From Syntrophaceae bacterium UBA6087 (GTDB taxonomy: Bacteria > Desulfobacterota > Desulfomonilia > UBA1062), in NCBI GenBank assembly GCA_002448235.1, contig DIXF01000017.1, positions 124,001 through 188,000 of the forward strand: a stretch of 64,000 nucleotides of DNA. Reading direction: 5' to 3'. Below, in pieces: positions 16,837 to 25,244 of this stretch (positions are counted from its first letter, which is position 1; every line of letters starts with the position of its first letter). The notes beneath the pieces are model-generated. The model did not search any database, had not been told where the DNA came from, and worked only from the letters and a program-made list of their open reading frames with translations. A program made the position numbers and the translations under genes.

Positions 16837-18059
16837 GGGCGGGTCTCCTTTGTCTGGGCGGCTTCCATCGGTTTAGCCTCCTTCTGCTTCGCGGCAATGG
16901 GGACAATCTTGACCGGTGCTCCGGCTGAAAGCTTCATGAAGCCGTCCACCACCACCCTCTCCCCCTTTGCCAAGCCACTGTCTATGAACCACTGGTCCCC
17001 ATGCCAGTCGCCCGGCTGCACATTCCGGATCTGCGCACGGCCGTTTCTGTCCACGATCCAGACGAAGTGCCCCTGGGCGCCCTGGAGCACCGCCTGCTGG
17101 GGCACGAGGATAGCATCCAGCCGGACAGCGCCTAAGAGCTGTACACGGACGAACTGGCCGGGCCGAAGCAGATTTTCCGGATTGGGAAGGTTGCTGCGGA
17201 CGAGGAAAGTGCCTGATTCCGGGTTGTACTCGGCGTCGGCAAAAGTAACCCGGCCCCTCTCGGGGAAGGTGGAGCCGTCGGCAAGGATGACCTCCACCTC
17301 GAACTCCGTCTTCCCTGGCAAGCGGATCTGCCCGCTCTCCTGTTCTCCCCGGTATTTGAGCACATCGTTCTCCGACAGGCTGAAGTTGACCCAGATAGGA
17401 TTTGTCTTGGAAACATAGGTGAGGAGACTGTTCTGAGCATTGATGTATGATCCTTCCTGCACGCGGGAATAACTGGAGAGTCCTGATACCGGAGATTTGA
17501 TGGTAGTGTATCCGAGGTTGAGCCGGGCCTCCTCCACCGCTGCTTTGGCCGACTCCACTGCTGCTGCCGCTTCCTGCTCCTGGCCTATGGCGTCATCGAG
17601 GTCCTTCTGCGACAGCGCATCCTGCTGAGTAAGAGGCCTGACACGTGCAAGGTTTGCCCTTGCGGTCTTGTGCCGGGCCTTCTGTTCCGCAAGCGCACCC
17701 TGCGCAGCTTTCAGTTGTGCCTGAAACGGTTTCGGGTCCATCTTGAACATTACTTCGCCTTCCTTGACGCGACTCCCTTCCGTATACAGGCGTTTGTCAA
17801 GGAACCCATCTACCCGGGCCCGGATCTCCACCTGGTGCGAGCTTTCGGTCTGCCCTACGAACTCTACGGACACCGGTGTATCCTCAGGTTCGACCGTAAT
17901 CACCGACACCTTGGTCACTACTGCCCCGCCCTGAGGAGGAGGAGCTTCTTCCTGGCCGGCAGATACGATTGCCAGAAGGGAGAATAAAAGCACGAGGATT
18001 GTGCAGCTCCAGGAAGAGTATCTTAATAAATACTTCTTAAATGAATATTTTCTATTCAT
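16833..18059 (-). CDS. RND efflux periplasmic adaptor (MFP, AcrA-like)
   Basis: 408 aa. A membrane anchor or signal covers about residues 12-35. Then come the biotinyl-lipoyl half motif (GFLDKRLYTEGSRVKEGE), a helical hairpin (about residues 100-180) and the second lipoyl half (TTIKSPVSGLSSYSRVQEG). Beta-barrel and membrane-proximal domains complete the protein. It links the permease and the OprM-type channel encoded next. No lipobox Cys is found, so it is probably anchored by its N-terminal helix. First gene of the pump operon; a membrane protein lies 67 bases upstream on the same strand. Confidence 0.93.
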   Translation of the reverse strand: MNRKYSFKKYLLRYSSWSCTILVLLFSLLAIVSAGQEEAPPPQGGAVVTKVSVITVEPEDTPVSVEFVGQTESSHQVEIRARVDGFLDKRLYTEGSRVKEGEVMFKMDPKPFQAQLKAAQGALAEQKARHKTARANLARVRPLTQQDALSQKDLDDAIGQEQEAAAAVESAKAAVEEARLNLGYTTIKSPVSGLSSYSRVQEGSYINAQNSLLTYVSKTNPIWVNFSLSENDVLKYRGEQESGQIRLPGKTEFEVEVILADGSTFPERGRVTFADAEYNPESGTFLVRSNLPNPENLLRPGQFVRVQLLGAVRLDAILVPQQAVLQGAQGHFVWIVDRNGRAQIRNVQPGDWHGDQWFIDSGLAKGERVVVDGFMKLSAGAPVKIVPIAAKQKEAKPMEAAQTKETRP

Positions 18060-18126
18060 ATTGATTTCTCCATTTCTGCTAAGAGCCGACCGTACTCCTG
18101 GTGCTCTCTATCCTGATGTGACCGGG

Positions 18127-18675
18127 TTAGGCCAACTCGTATTTTGAGGTATCCCTCCTCCGGAAAAAAAGGGTGCTGATTTTCCTCTCACCCAGCACCC
18201 GTCCCAATTCTCTGACCCCGAAAAAGGGTATAAAGGCGAAAAAGACCACAAGGGCGCCGGCGAGCCATTCGTAGGTGAACATGCTCATGAACTCATCAAT
18301 GGCTCCCATAGTACCTTCCCCCTTGAAAAAGCCTCGGATTATCGACTCGAGAACAGTGAAGAGCGCCACAAAAACAGTAAAGAGAAATGCCTTGTATACG
18401 GTCGGAAAAATTAATGGCTTGTCTTCAAATCCCCGGCCAAGGCGCACGCTTTCCGCAACCAGAATGACTTTTGCCAATATCAGCGCCTTGATCAGGCTGA
18501 CCCCGTAATCCTCATAGCTGATCTGATAGTGTGCAAGAATCAATCTTCGATAATTGGTAAAGACACTAATAAAAAGGGTTATGTAGAGGACATTTATCCA
18601 ATACGTTGCCATCTCATGAAGTATTTTATCCTTCCAGCGCTTCCAACCCTTCCTGTCCTCGTGTGCACTGTTCAT
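18127..18675 (-). CDS. membrane protein of unknown function (four predicted helices)
   Basis: 182 aa. Hydrophobic segments lie at about residues 24-42, 62-78, 93-112 and 136-152. Between them are charged loops with a conserved-looking ESVRLGRGFEDKPLIFPTVYKA stretch, and the C-terminus is basic. I do not recognise a named family. It lies just upstream of the efflux adaptor on the same strand, so it may be cotranscribed with the pump, but nothing ties it to efflux. Confidence 0.6.
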   Translation of the reverse strand: MNSAHEDRKGWKRWKDKILHEMATYWINVLYITLFISVFTNYRRLILAHYQISYEDYGVSLIKALILAKVILVAESVRLGRGFEDKPLIFPTVYKAFLFTVFVALFTVLESIIRGFFKGEGTMGAIDEFMSMFTYEWLAGALVVFFAFIPFFGVRELGRVLGERKISTLFFRRRDTSKYELA

Positions 18676-18912
18676 GCCCGTATTCTCCTAACTGCTTGTC
18701 CAACCGGAGGATCACAGGCCGGTTCTTCTTTAATACAAAAACAATTTCATGAAGGAGGCTTCACAAAGAAGACGGTGCATGTGAACGTGATGCGTGGATT
18801 CAATTACTGCTTGGCTGTCTAAAGATTTTAATAAGGTCAGGGATACCCATCTCAATGAATCCTCAATGAATCGGATTGCCCACTAGCCTCGAAGGTAAGC
18901 TTTTTTGAACAC

Positions 18913-19374
18913 TTATTTGTTTCTGAAACCACCGGCTGCGGGTGCATAATGCCGCTGCCAGATTACCTGGAGAAGCGAAAAGAGCACGGCCGTGCTCCAT
19001 CCGCACAGGATGATGCCGTTCAGCGCCTCTATTCCGCATAAGAGACGCCAATCCGTTTTAAGCGTGATGTCGCCGTACCCGAGTGTAGTGAAGGTAACAA
19101 ACGAGAAATACAACGAGTCGTCGAAAGCAATTATTCCTGCCGTGTCGGGTAAGATGAAATAGGCAGCGGCCCAGAAAACGATCTCGCATACATGCAGCAT
19201 GATGAGGGCAACAACCGTCTGCGTGAAAACAGGCAGTGACCGTTTCAGATGCCATACGTCGTTTGAACGGCTGAATCTTTGTATGATGTGCCTGAGCCAC
19301 AACAGGGTCCCCCATGCATGAAATACAACCGTTCCTCCGACAAGCACAATACCGCACAGCACCGGTTTCCACAT
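18913..19374 (-). CDS. two-helix potassium channel family protein (ion_trans_2)
   Basis: About 153 aa. It has the K+ selectivity filter TTLGYGDI between two helices and two more hydrophobic segments upstream (about residues 5-25 and 50-72). An ATG at 19455 in frame would add 27 residues, but that stretch is the out-of-frame tail of the neighbouring STAS-like gene. I therefore prefer the ATG at 19374, although its AAGGAGG lies a rather long 15 bases upstream. No RCK/TrkA domain is fused. Substrate selectivity for K+ is by motif only. Confidence 0.75.
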   Translation of the reverse strand: MWKPVLCGIVLVGGTVVFHAWGTLLWLRHIIQRFSRSNDVWHLKRSLPVFTQTVVALIMLHVCEIVFWAAAYFILPDTAGIIAFDDSLYFSFVTFTTLGYGDITLKTDWRLLCGIEALNGIILCGWSTAVLFSLLQVIWQRHYAPAAGGFRNK

Positions 19375-19411
19375 AAGGCAGGCGATAACCCTCCTTATAA
19401 GGATAGTACCC

Positions 19412-19797
19412 CTAGAGTTTCCGAACTTCAGTAAGCCATTCAATCGTCTCCTCATAATTGAGGAAAACCTTATACCGATACTCTTTTATTACCATGCATG
19501 CTTCCAGAACTTTGCCATAGAGATCCGCTCCTCATCATTCGGGACAATATTTGCAATCTTGTTCTCGAAGGCACCCAGTTGTTCAATGAATTCCAGCACT
19601 ATCTCGAAGACAGTGATCATGGTGCTTCCGGAGACTGTCGTGTCACGCAAATCAAGGAGAATATTGTGCTCGAGGTGCAGCGATGACACTGCTGCAAGGT
19701 TTCCAATGAGCTCTTTTGATTTTTTTACATCGATAGCTCCTGACATGTTTTTCCGGATGAGATCTTTTATGGTGTATATCTTCACATCCAATGCCAT
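19412..19797 (-). pseudogene. STAS-like small protein, frameshifted near its C-terminus
   Basis: The frame from ATG 19797 (GAGGAG four bases upstream) reads MALDVKIYTIKD and is intact to ERISMAK, then runs into a premature TAA at 19489. Shifting one frame at about 19510 continues with LEACMVIKEYRYKVF, then EETIEWLTEVRKL, and stops at 19412. That is the kind of ending such about 128-aa STAS/SpoIIAA-like proteins have. One lost base explains it. The function is unknown. It could be a sequencing error rather than a true pseudogene. Confidence 0.6.
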
Positions 19798-19931
19798 GGC
19801 ACTCCTCATTATAATAAAGAAATACTCCTTGAGCAGACGCTATCAACAAAGCCTGGTTTGAGATTGTTTTCTTCCTCATTATTTTTCTCTCTGTACTCCT
19901 CCAATTCCTTCCATGGGCAAAGGAGCACGCT

Positions 19932-21158
19932 ATGCTGATCCTCGTCGTCTTCCTTCTGCTGATATTTTTCGTCAGTCTGATATCGAACCGGCTGGAGGGA
20001 AGCATCATCACCATGCCCATAATCTTCACGACAGCGGGTATAATTCTCGAGCTTGCCACATCGGCAACCTCTCAGCCGATCATGGGCCGGACAACCTTTC
20101 TCAGGCTTTCCGAACTGGCCCTTGTGCTGATCCTCTTCACCGATTCCGCCCGGATCAGACTGCAGCCATTGTTTTTTAGCTCCAGCCTGCCCACGCGCCT
20201 CTTGTCCATCGGCATGCCATTGACCATTCTCCTGGGTGCACTCCCGGCATTGCTCCTGATTCCCGGTCTCTCTTTGTGGGAAGCCTGCATACTGGCAGCT
20301 GTCCTTGCGCCGACAGATGCCGGTCTGGGCAGGATCATCGTGACAAGCCCTAAGGTCCCGGTCCGAATCCGCCAGGGCCTGAACGTTGAAGCCGGCCTCA
20401 ACGACGGCTTGTCCGTGCCCTTCCTCATGCTCTTCATCGCCGTTGCAATGAGCGGAGTGAAAGGGGCCGGTCGGATTCTGATCCAGAATGCCTTCGAACA
20501 GATCATTCTCGGTGCGCTCATCGGCATCGGGATCGGCCTGGTTGGAGGGTGGCTCCTGGGACAGGCCGAGAGACGGAAATATCTGAATAAAGACTTCGGC
20601 CAGTTCGGATTGCTGTCCGTCCCCATGCTCTGCCTGATCGCTGCCGAACCCATCCATGCAAGCCCGTTCATTGCGGCATTTGTCGGCGGGCTCTCGGTGC
20701 AGATCGGCTTCAAGGATGCTTCCCTCCATGCTCTCGATTTCTCCGAGCAATGGGGACAACTGCTCAACCTCCTGGTGTTCTTCATTTTCGGCATCCTGAT
20801 CCCTTCATTTGTGAGTCAAATGAGCATATCCTACTGGATCTACGCCCTTGCCAGCCTGACGGTCATCCGCATGCTGCCTACGGCGCTGGCACTGGCCGGT
20901 ACGCATCTGAAGCCGGCCACGGTGCTGTTCATGGGCTGGTTCGGACCGAGGGGCTTGGCATCCCTGGTGCTCGGCCTGGTATTTCTTGAAAAGGAGTCGA
21001 AGCTCGCAGGCGAACCGTATATTCGATCGGCAATCATCGCTACCGTGCTGCTCAGCGTTTTCGCCCACGGGCTCAGTGCCAAACCCGGAATCGCCCTTTA
21101 TTCACGTATGACCGGCGGGCTTGGATTCGATGCACCTGAGAGAAAAGAGTCGGATTGA
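19932..21158 (+). CDS. Na+/H+ or K+/H+ antiporter (CPA1/NhaP family)
   Basis: 408 aa, about 12 hydrophobic helices. The family motifs PTDAGLGRIIV and NVEAGLNDGLSVP (with the ion-binding Asp) and GWFGPRGLASLV near the C-terminus are present. The start has AAAGGAGCACGCT just upstream. It acts in pH and Na+ homeostasis by family. Damaged pieces of a second copy lie at 26677-26748 and 27889-28076, so the locus was duplicated. No soluble regulatory domain is attached. Confidence 0.88.
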   Translation: MLILVVFLLLIFFVSLISNRLEGSIITMPIIFTTAGIILELATSATSQPIMGRTTFLRLSELALVLILFTDSARIRLQPLFFSSSLPTRLLSIGMPLTILLGALPALLLIPGLSLWEACILAAVLAPTDAGLGRIIVTSPKVPVRIRQGLNVEAGLNDGLSVPFLMLFIAVAMSGVKGAGRILIQNAFEQIILGALIGIGIGLVGGWLLGQAERRKYLNKDFGQFGLLSVPMLCLIAAEPIHASPFIAAFVGGLSVQIGFKDASLHALDFSEQWGQLLNLLVFFIFGILIPSFVSQMSISYWIYALASLTVIRMLPTALALAGTHLKPATVLFMGWFGPRGLASLVLGLVFLEKESKLAGEPYIRSAIIATVLLSVFAHGLSAKPGIALYSRMTGGLGFDAPERKESD

Positions 21159-21197
21159 TTACCTGGTCCTTTTTTAAGAAATACTTCAAGGGCGTTG

Positions 21198-21683
21198 CTA
21201 TTCAACCAGCGGGATCCGCTTTGCTGCCTCGTAATTGATAACGGCCTGGATCTTGTTCTCTATCTGGTAATAACGCATGACCTTCATGTAAGGTAAAGCC
21301 TTTGCAAATTTGGAAAGGTATGACTGCCTGAGCTTCTGCCTGTCATTTTCAATGGCAAGATAATCCTTCACGATCTTTTTTGCGAGATCATCGGTCATCT
21401 TGTCGGCATTGGCCGCATATCCATCGATATTCCTGAGGGCTCGATCGTTCAATGCCATGAGCTCCTTCTGATATTTGTCGTACACGGGCCAGAACTCCTT
21501 GGCTTCATTTTCCGTAAGATTCAGGTTCGTTGCAACCAGCAGCTTCTTGTCCGCATGGATCTTTTCCCGCAGGATCTGCATGTTGTCGGACGGTTCATCT
21601 CCCTGCTGGGCCGAGGTCACACCTGCAAGGAACAATACCGCTATTGAAATGAACATGATCTGGACGATATTATTTCTCTTCAT
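21198..21683 (-). CDS. exported helical protein of unknown function
   Basis: 161 aa. The start at 21683 is chosen because GGAGGAAAGAC precedes it; an in-frame ATG at 21728 overlaps the upstream remnant. A signal peptide covers about residues 1-25 (cleavage near VTSAQQ). The mature part is almost all helical and charged, with NLTENEAKEFWPVYDKY, a pattern common in periplasmic LTxxQ/Spy-like helical proteins. No catalytic motif. A chaperone-like or stress role is possible but not shown. Confidence 0.65.
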   Translation of the reverse strand: MKRNNIVQIMFISIAVLFLAGVTSAQQGDEPSDNMQILREKIHADKKLLVATNLNLTENEAKEFWPVYDKYQKELMALNDRALRNIDGYAANADKMTDDLAKKIVKDYLAIENDRQKLRQSYLSKFAKALPYMKVMRYYQIENKIQAVINYEAAKRIPLVE

Positions 21684-21724
21684 GTCTTTCCTCCATTTCG
21701 CATATTCATACCGGGCGACAGCGA

Positions 21725-21967
21725 TCACCCACCGGGGAACAGGAAGAACAGGATGGCGAAAATCAGGTAGACTGTCAGCAGCTGTACTCCCTTGTACCAG
21801 TTCGACCGCCCGCCCGAGGCAACCACCGTGCCGATCAGCACGGCCATGAACAGCAGCAGGAGCTCTCCACGGCTGAATGCAAGGTTGAAGGGGGCCGGCG
21901 CCATGACCAGGCTCATCAGAACCAGTACCGGTGCTACGAACAGGGCAATCTGAATGCTGCTCCCCAC
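21725..21967 (-). pseudogene. C-terminal remnant of a Ca2+/H+ antiporter (ChaA/Cax family)
   Basis: Reads GSSIQIALFVAPVLVLMS, the conserved second alpha-repeat of Cax exchangers, through SNWYKGVQLLTVYLIFAIL to a natural stop. Everything before GSSIQ is missing and the sequence upstream is unrelated, so the gene is 5'-truncated to about 80 residues. The same segment recurs at 28077-28341 with a little more 5' sequence. Confidence 0.7.
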
Positions 21968-22044
21968 TGTTTCTGTTCTATCTGAGCAAATTAAACAAGC
22001 AGACCGGGGTAATCACCCCGATTTTTTCTTTCCATGAAGTAAGA

Positions 22045-23319
22045 TTAGAAGTTGATCTGCCACTTGGCCCCGGCATAGGATATCTTGCCCTGCTTGTTGT
22101 CGGAAAAGTCCTGCATGTAGTCGAACAGGCCGACTTCGGGAACCACAAAGAACGATACTGTCTTCAGGTAAGTCTGGGCTATGGGTATATTGGCATTCAG
22201 GTAGTAGCTGCGGGCTTTGTTCTTAGCATTCAGCCCGAGGCTGTTCCCATCCTTGTCTGCAGAAACATATCCGTAGCCCGCCTCGATAGCCACGGTGACG
22301 ATCTTCACACCGCCGATGAGGGCATAGCCCATGTCCGTTTCATCTATCAGCGAGTAATCCGTATCGAACATGGCGCCCATGAGATATGTATTGGTGAGGA
22401 TGTCCTGGGCCGACGTCGCGGAATAAGCCTGATGCAGGCTCATCTGTCTGCCGTTCTGAGCTCTCCATATCATTGCCTTCGCATAGACCGGCTGAGGAGT
22501 CACGCCTCCGCCGATGCCGTATGCATAACCTGTGACCGCCTTGTCTATATCGTTGCTGTCAGCCTTGACCTTGTAGGTGGTATATCCTCCGAAGATATCT
22601 CCGAAGAACAGGTCCGTCTTCAGACCGTATCTTGCCTGCAGCACCGGGAAAAGGACTTCCTCTTTCGGATTCGTGGCTGCCAATTGCGGAAGAGCGGGAC
22701 TGGGAGCGGTGGAAGAGGATACAAGATTCAAAGCGCTTGCAACCTTGTTCTGCACGAGCGCGATCTGCAGCCCCTTCCAGGTCATCTTGACCTGAGGGAG
22801 CCGTTTCCCCTCGACATCCAGTATACCCCAGCCCAAGAGGTTGTTGTCCGCACTGAACACCTGGTTGCTGTATTCCCAGTCTGAAAGAGGGGTATAGTCC
22901 TGACCGAAGAGAAAAACGACGTCGTCCAGACTATAGGTGCCGTACCCTTCCCGGAGAGAGACCGTGTTTTCTCCCCTGAATCCGATCTCCACCTTTCCGC
23001 CGATCCCTTCTCCTCGACTGAAATCGACGCCGAACCGTGAATTGCTGGCCAGGCCCCATTCAGTGGTTTGCTGGTCCGGAAGGGTAATCGTCGGTGTGGA
23101 ACCGTTCAGCTTCGTGACGGCGTCACTGTCGGAACTCAGGTTCCTATCTGACTCCACATAGAACGTATGGAACCGGAGACTCCCGTAAAACGACAATCCT
23201 GTTATGACATCTTCCAACGCCTTGATGCGGGCCTCGGGTGTTTGCTCAGAAGCTGGAACAGGGGTAGACAGAACGAGAATGCAGCCGTACACCAGGAGTG
23301 ATACCCATAACCTCCTCAT
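22045..23319 (-). CDS. outer-membrane porin-like protein
   Basis: 424 aa. The start at 23319 has GGTGGAGGGTTCT upstream; a GTG four codons earlier is less likely. A signal peptide (about residues 1-23) is followed by a short charged helix (EARIKALEDVI) and then a run of alternating amphipathic strands ending in KWQINF, the terminal-Phe signature of barrels. Segments such as NSRFGVDFSRGEGIGGKVEIG and MIWRAQNGRQMS fit trimeric-type porins of sulfate reducers and related bacteria. The substrate is unknown. No partner genes are evident. Confidence 0.78.
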   Translation of the reverse strand: MRRLWVSLLVYGCILVLSTPVPASEQTPEARIKALEDVITGLSFYGSLRFHTFYVESDRNLSSDSDAVTKLNGSTPTITLPDQQTTEWGLASNSRFGVDFSRGEGIGGKVEIGFRGENTVSLREGYGTYSLDDVVFLFGQDYTPLSDWEYSNQVFSADNNLLGWGILDVEGKRLPQVKMTWKGLQIALVQNKVASALNLVSSSTAPSPALPQLAATNPKEEVLFPVLQARYGLKTDLFFGDIFGGYTTYKVKADSNDIDKAVTGYAYGIGGGVTPQPVYAKAMIWRAQNGRQMSLHQAYSATSAQDILTNTYLMGAMFDTDYSLIDETDMGYALIGGVKIVTVAIEAGYGYVSADKDGNSLGLNAKNKARSYYLNANIPIAQTYLKTVSFFVVPEVGLFDYMQDFSDNKQGKISYAGAKWQINF

Positions 23320-23376
23320 AGAACCCTCCACCTAATATTTAATAAATGTGATTATTATCAATCTGCTAACTTCAAG

Positions 23377-23448
23377 GCGAGTATCTCCTTGGTGAGGCAT
23401 GCGTTAAAAGTGATCTTGTTGATACAATTCTCGACGATCTCCGGTGCG
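23377..23448. repeat. imperfect duplicate of an internal patatin-gene segment
   Basis: About 72 bases repeating 23698-23768 in the same orientation, with a handful of mismatches and a 3-base length difference. On the minus strand both encode ITFNACLTKEILALE. The second copy lies across the stop of the DUF3734 patatin gene, whose reading frame enters it out of phase. Confidence 0.7.
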
Positions 23449-24462
23449 GAGATAGACAGATTTGACATCGAGGGTGGAGCGCTCTCCCAGATGCTTGTAG
23501 TTCTCCTCGAGCCAGGCATCGGTGATGCTGTACCCTATGTCATGCAGGTGCGTCAGAAACTCCCACTCCACATTGTACTTGCTGGACACGCTCAAGGGCT
23601 CGAGTTCGACATCCGCATTGATGCGGTGAAAGAGAGCATCCGATAAGCGTTTTTCATCCACGTTGCCCATCTGGACACACTGTTTCACAAGCTCCAGGGC
23701 GAGTATCTCCTTGGTAAGGCATGCGTTGAAAGTGATCTCGTTGATACGATTCCCGATCGCCGGTGCGGTCATAGGGATCTCGTCACGGAATAAGGGGTCT
23801 ATCTGCACGATCACAAGATCTTTTGCCTCGCATTCCCTGATCAGGGGGAACAGGGCGGGATTGCCCATGTAGCCTCCGTCCCAGTAGGACTCTCCATCGA
23901 TTTCAACCGCCTGGAAGGCGTTTGGCAGACAGGCGGATGCCATAACCATGTCGGCCGTCATTTCTTCCCGGGTGAATACCTTCAGCTTGCCGGTGCGCAC
24001 GTTCGTGGCGGCGACGAAGAGCTTGATTCCCTTGGCATCGCGGACGTTCTCGAAGTTGACCAGTTCGGCGATGAGATCCCGAAGCGGGTTTATGCCCAAA
24101 GGGTTGAGCTGGTACGGTGAGGCTAACAGCGAGAGAAATTGGGAGAATATAAACCCGGGAGAGTAGTCAAGGGTCCATCGGCCCATCAGCCGGTCCATGA
24201 GCGTGCGTTGGAAAGGTGAGAATCTCCCGGCCTCGCTCACCCCTGCCCAGAAATTCCTCAAGGCCTCCCGCGCACCTTCCTTGCCCTTGCGGTCGAGGCC
24301 GTCAGCCACTACTACGGCGTTCATAGCACCTGCGCTCGTACCGCAGATCCCTTCTATCCTGACCCGGTCATCTTCGAGAAGACGATCCAACACACCCCAG
24401 GTGAAAGAACCGTGGGAGCCTCCTCCCTGGAGCGCCAGCTCGATCAATTTCGGTTTAGCCAT
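23404..24462 (-). CDS. patatin-like phospholipase, DUF3734 type
   Basis: 352 aa, cytoplasmic lipid acyl hydrolase by family. It has ALQGGGSHGSFTWGVLD (oxyanion loop), the nucleophile motif GTSAGAMNA and the catalytic DGGYMGNPAL. The C-terminal DUF3734-like region follows, ending in ERSTLDVKSVYL, where such proteins normally stop. The last 17 residues (RTGDRRELYQQDHF part) come from a duplicated internal segment read out of frame, so the natural end is probably altered. The start at 24462 gives the canonical MAKPKLIELAL; the upstream ATGs at 24531 and 24492 give no similarity. The RBS is weak. Confidence 0.82.
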   Translation of the reverse strand: MAKPKLIELALQGGGSHGSFTWGVLDRLLEDDRVRIEGICGTSAGAMNAVVVADGLDRKGKEGAREALRNFWAGVSEAGRFSPFQRTLMDRLMGRWTLDYSPGFIFSQFLSLLASPYQLNPLGINPLRDLIAELVNFENVRDAKGIKLFVAATNVRTGKLKVFTREEMTADMVMASACLPNAFQAVEIDGESYWDGGYMGNPALFPLIRECEAKDLVIVQIDPLFRDEIPMTAPAIGNRINEITFNACLTKEILALELVKQCVQMGNVDEKRLSDALFHRINADVELEPLSVSSKYNVEWEFLTHLHDIGYSITDAWLEENYKHLGERSTLDVKSVYLRTGDRRELYQQDHF

Positions 24463-24713
24463 AATAAATATGATATAAGATTCAGAATGCATTCCTCCAG
24501 AATACAGAGCAGCAGAGCATGCAGGAAACATTTACAGGGACAGATATAATTTGAATTTCTGGGTCTTCCGCTCACGACGAGAGTATCGATTTGAATTTGA
24601 ATCTCTATCGCTTATTTAATTGTCTTAAAAGACAGATAGTAAAGAAACTCTCAATAAACCAACAAGCACTTCATCTGATTGTTATTATTCCATCGACATG
24701 GAGGTGATAGCAC

Positions 24714-25208
24714 ATGCGTATTCCATTGACATCAATGGAGCAGTTGGTGCCGTTTCCCACGGCACAGGAGATGGTTGAGAAAACACAAGAACCCGTACTG
24801 TCGGTGCCGCCGAGTAAAACGGTGCTCGATGCACTGAAGCTCATGGCGGAAAAAGACGTCAGGTTCTTGCCCGTCATCGAAAACGGTACCCTGGCCGGGG
24901 TGATCTCGGAACGCGATTGCGCCCGGCGGGTGATACTCGGCAAGCTTGCAGCAGACAAGACCCCGGTGCGTGATATCATGGCAAAGGACGTCAGCACGGT
25001 GACGCCTGAAACCAAGATACCGGAATGCATCAGGCTCATGTACCAGAAGGACGTAGGTTACCTGCCCGTGATGCGCGGCAATGAGGTCATCGGCGTGCTC
25101 AACATCCGTGACGTCATGCACGCGCTCATCGTGCGTCACGAGAGGCTGCTGCGGAAGCTTGGGGAGGAGCGCCTGAGCGTGCTGCATACCAATCCGAGCA
25201 GCTATTAA
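24714..25208 (+). CDS. protein with two CBS domains
   Basis: 164 aa. A pair of CBS domains (about residues 28-75 and 92-140) binds adenosyl ligands such as AMP, ATP or SAM. Motifs: VLSVPPSKTVLDAL, RFLPVIENGTLAGVISERD and GYLPVMRGNEVIGVLNIRD. There is no attached enzyme domain, so it probably acts as a small sensor. GGAGGTGATAGCAC precedes the ATG. It sits 36 bases upstream of the GntP permease and is likely cotranscribed; it may sense energy state for that transporter. Confidence 0.85.
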   Translation: MRIPLTSMEQLVPFPTAQEMVEKTQEPVLSVPPSKTVLDALKLMAEKDVRFLPVIENGTLAGVISERDCARRVILGKLAADKTPVRDIMAKDVSTVTPETKIPECIRLMYQKDVGYLPVMRGNEVIGVLNIRDVMHALIVRHERLLRKLGEERLSVLHTNPSSY

Positions 25209-25244
25209 ATCAAATTTATTATCCAAGGTTATCAAGGAGGACCT

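Noticed and set aside
19375..19455. 27-residue extension of the potassium channel
   Set aside because: It is the out-of-frame tail of the STAS-like gene, not channel sequence.
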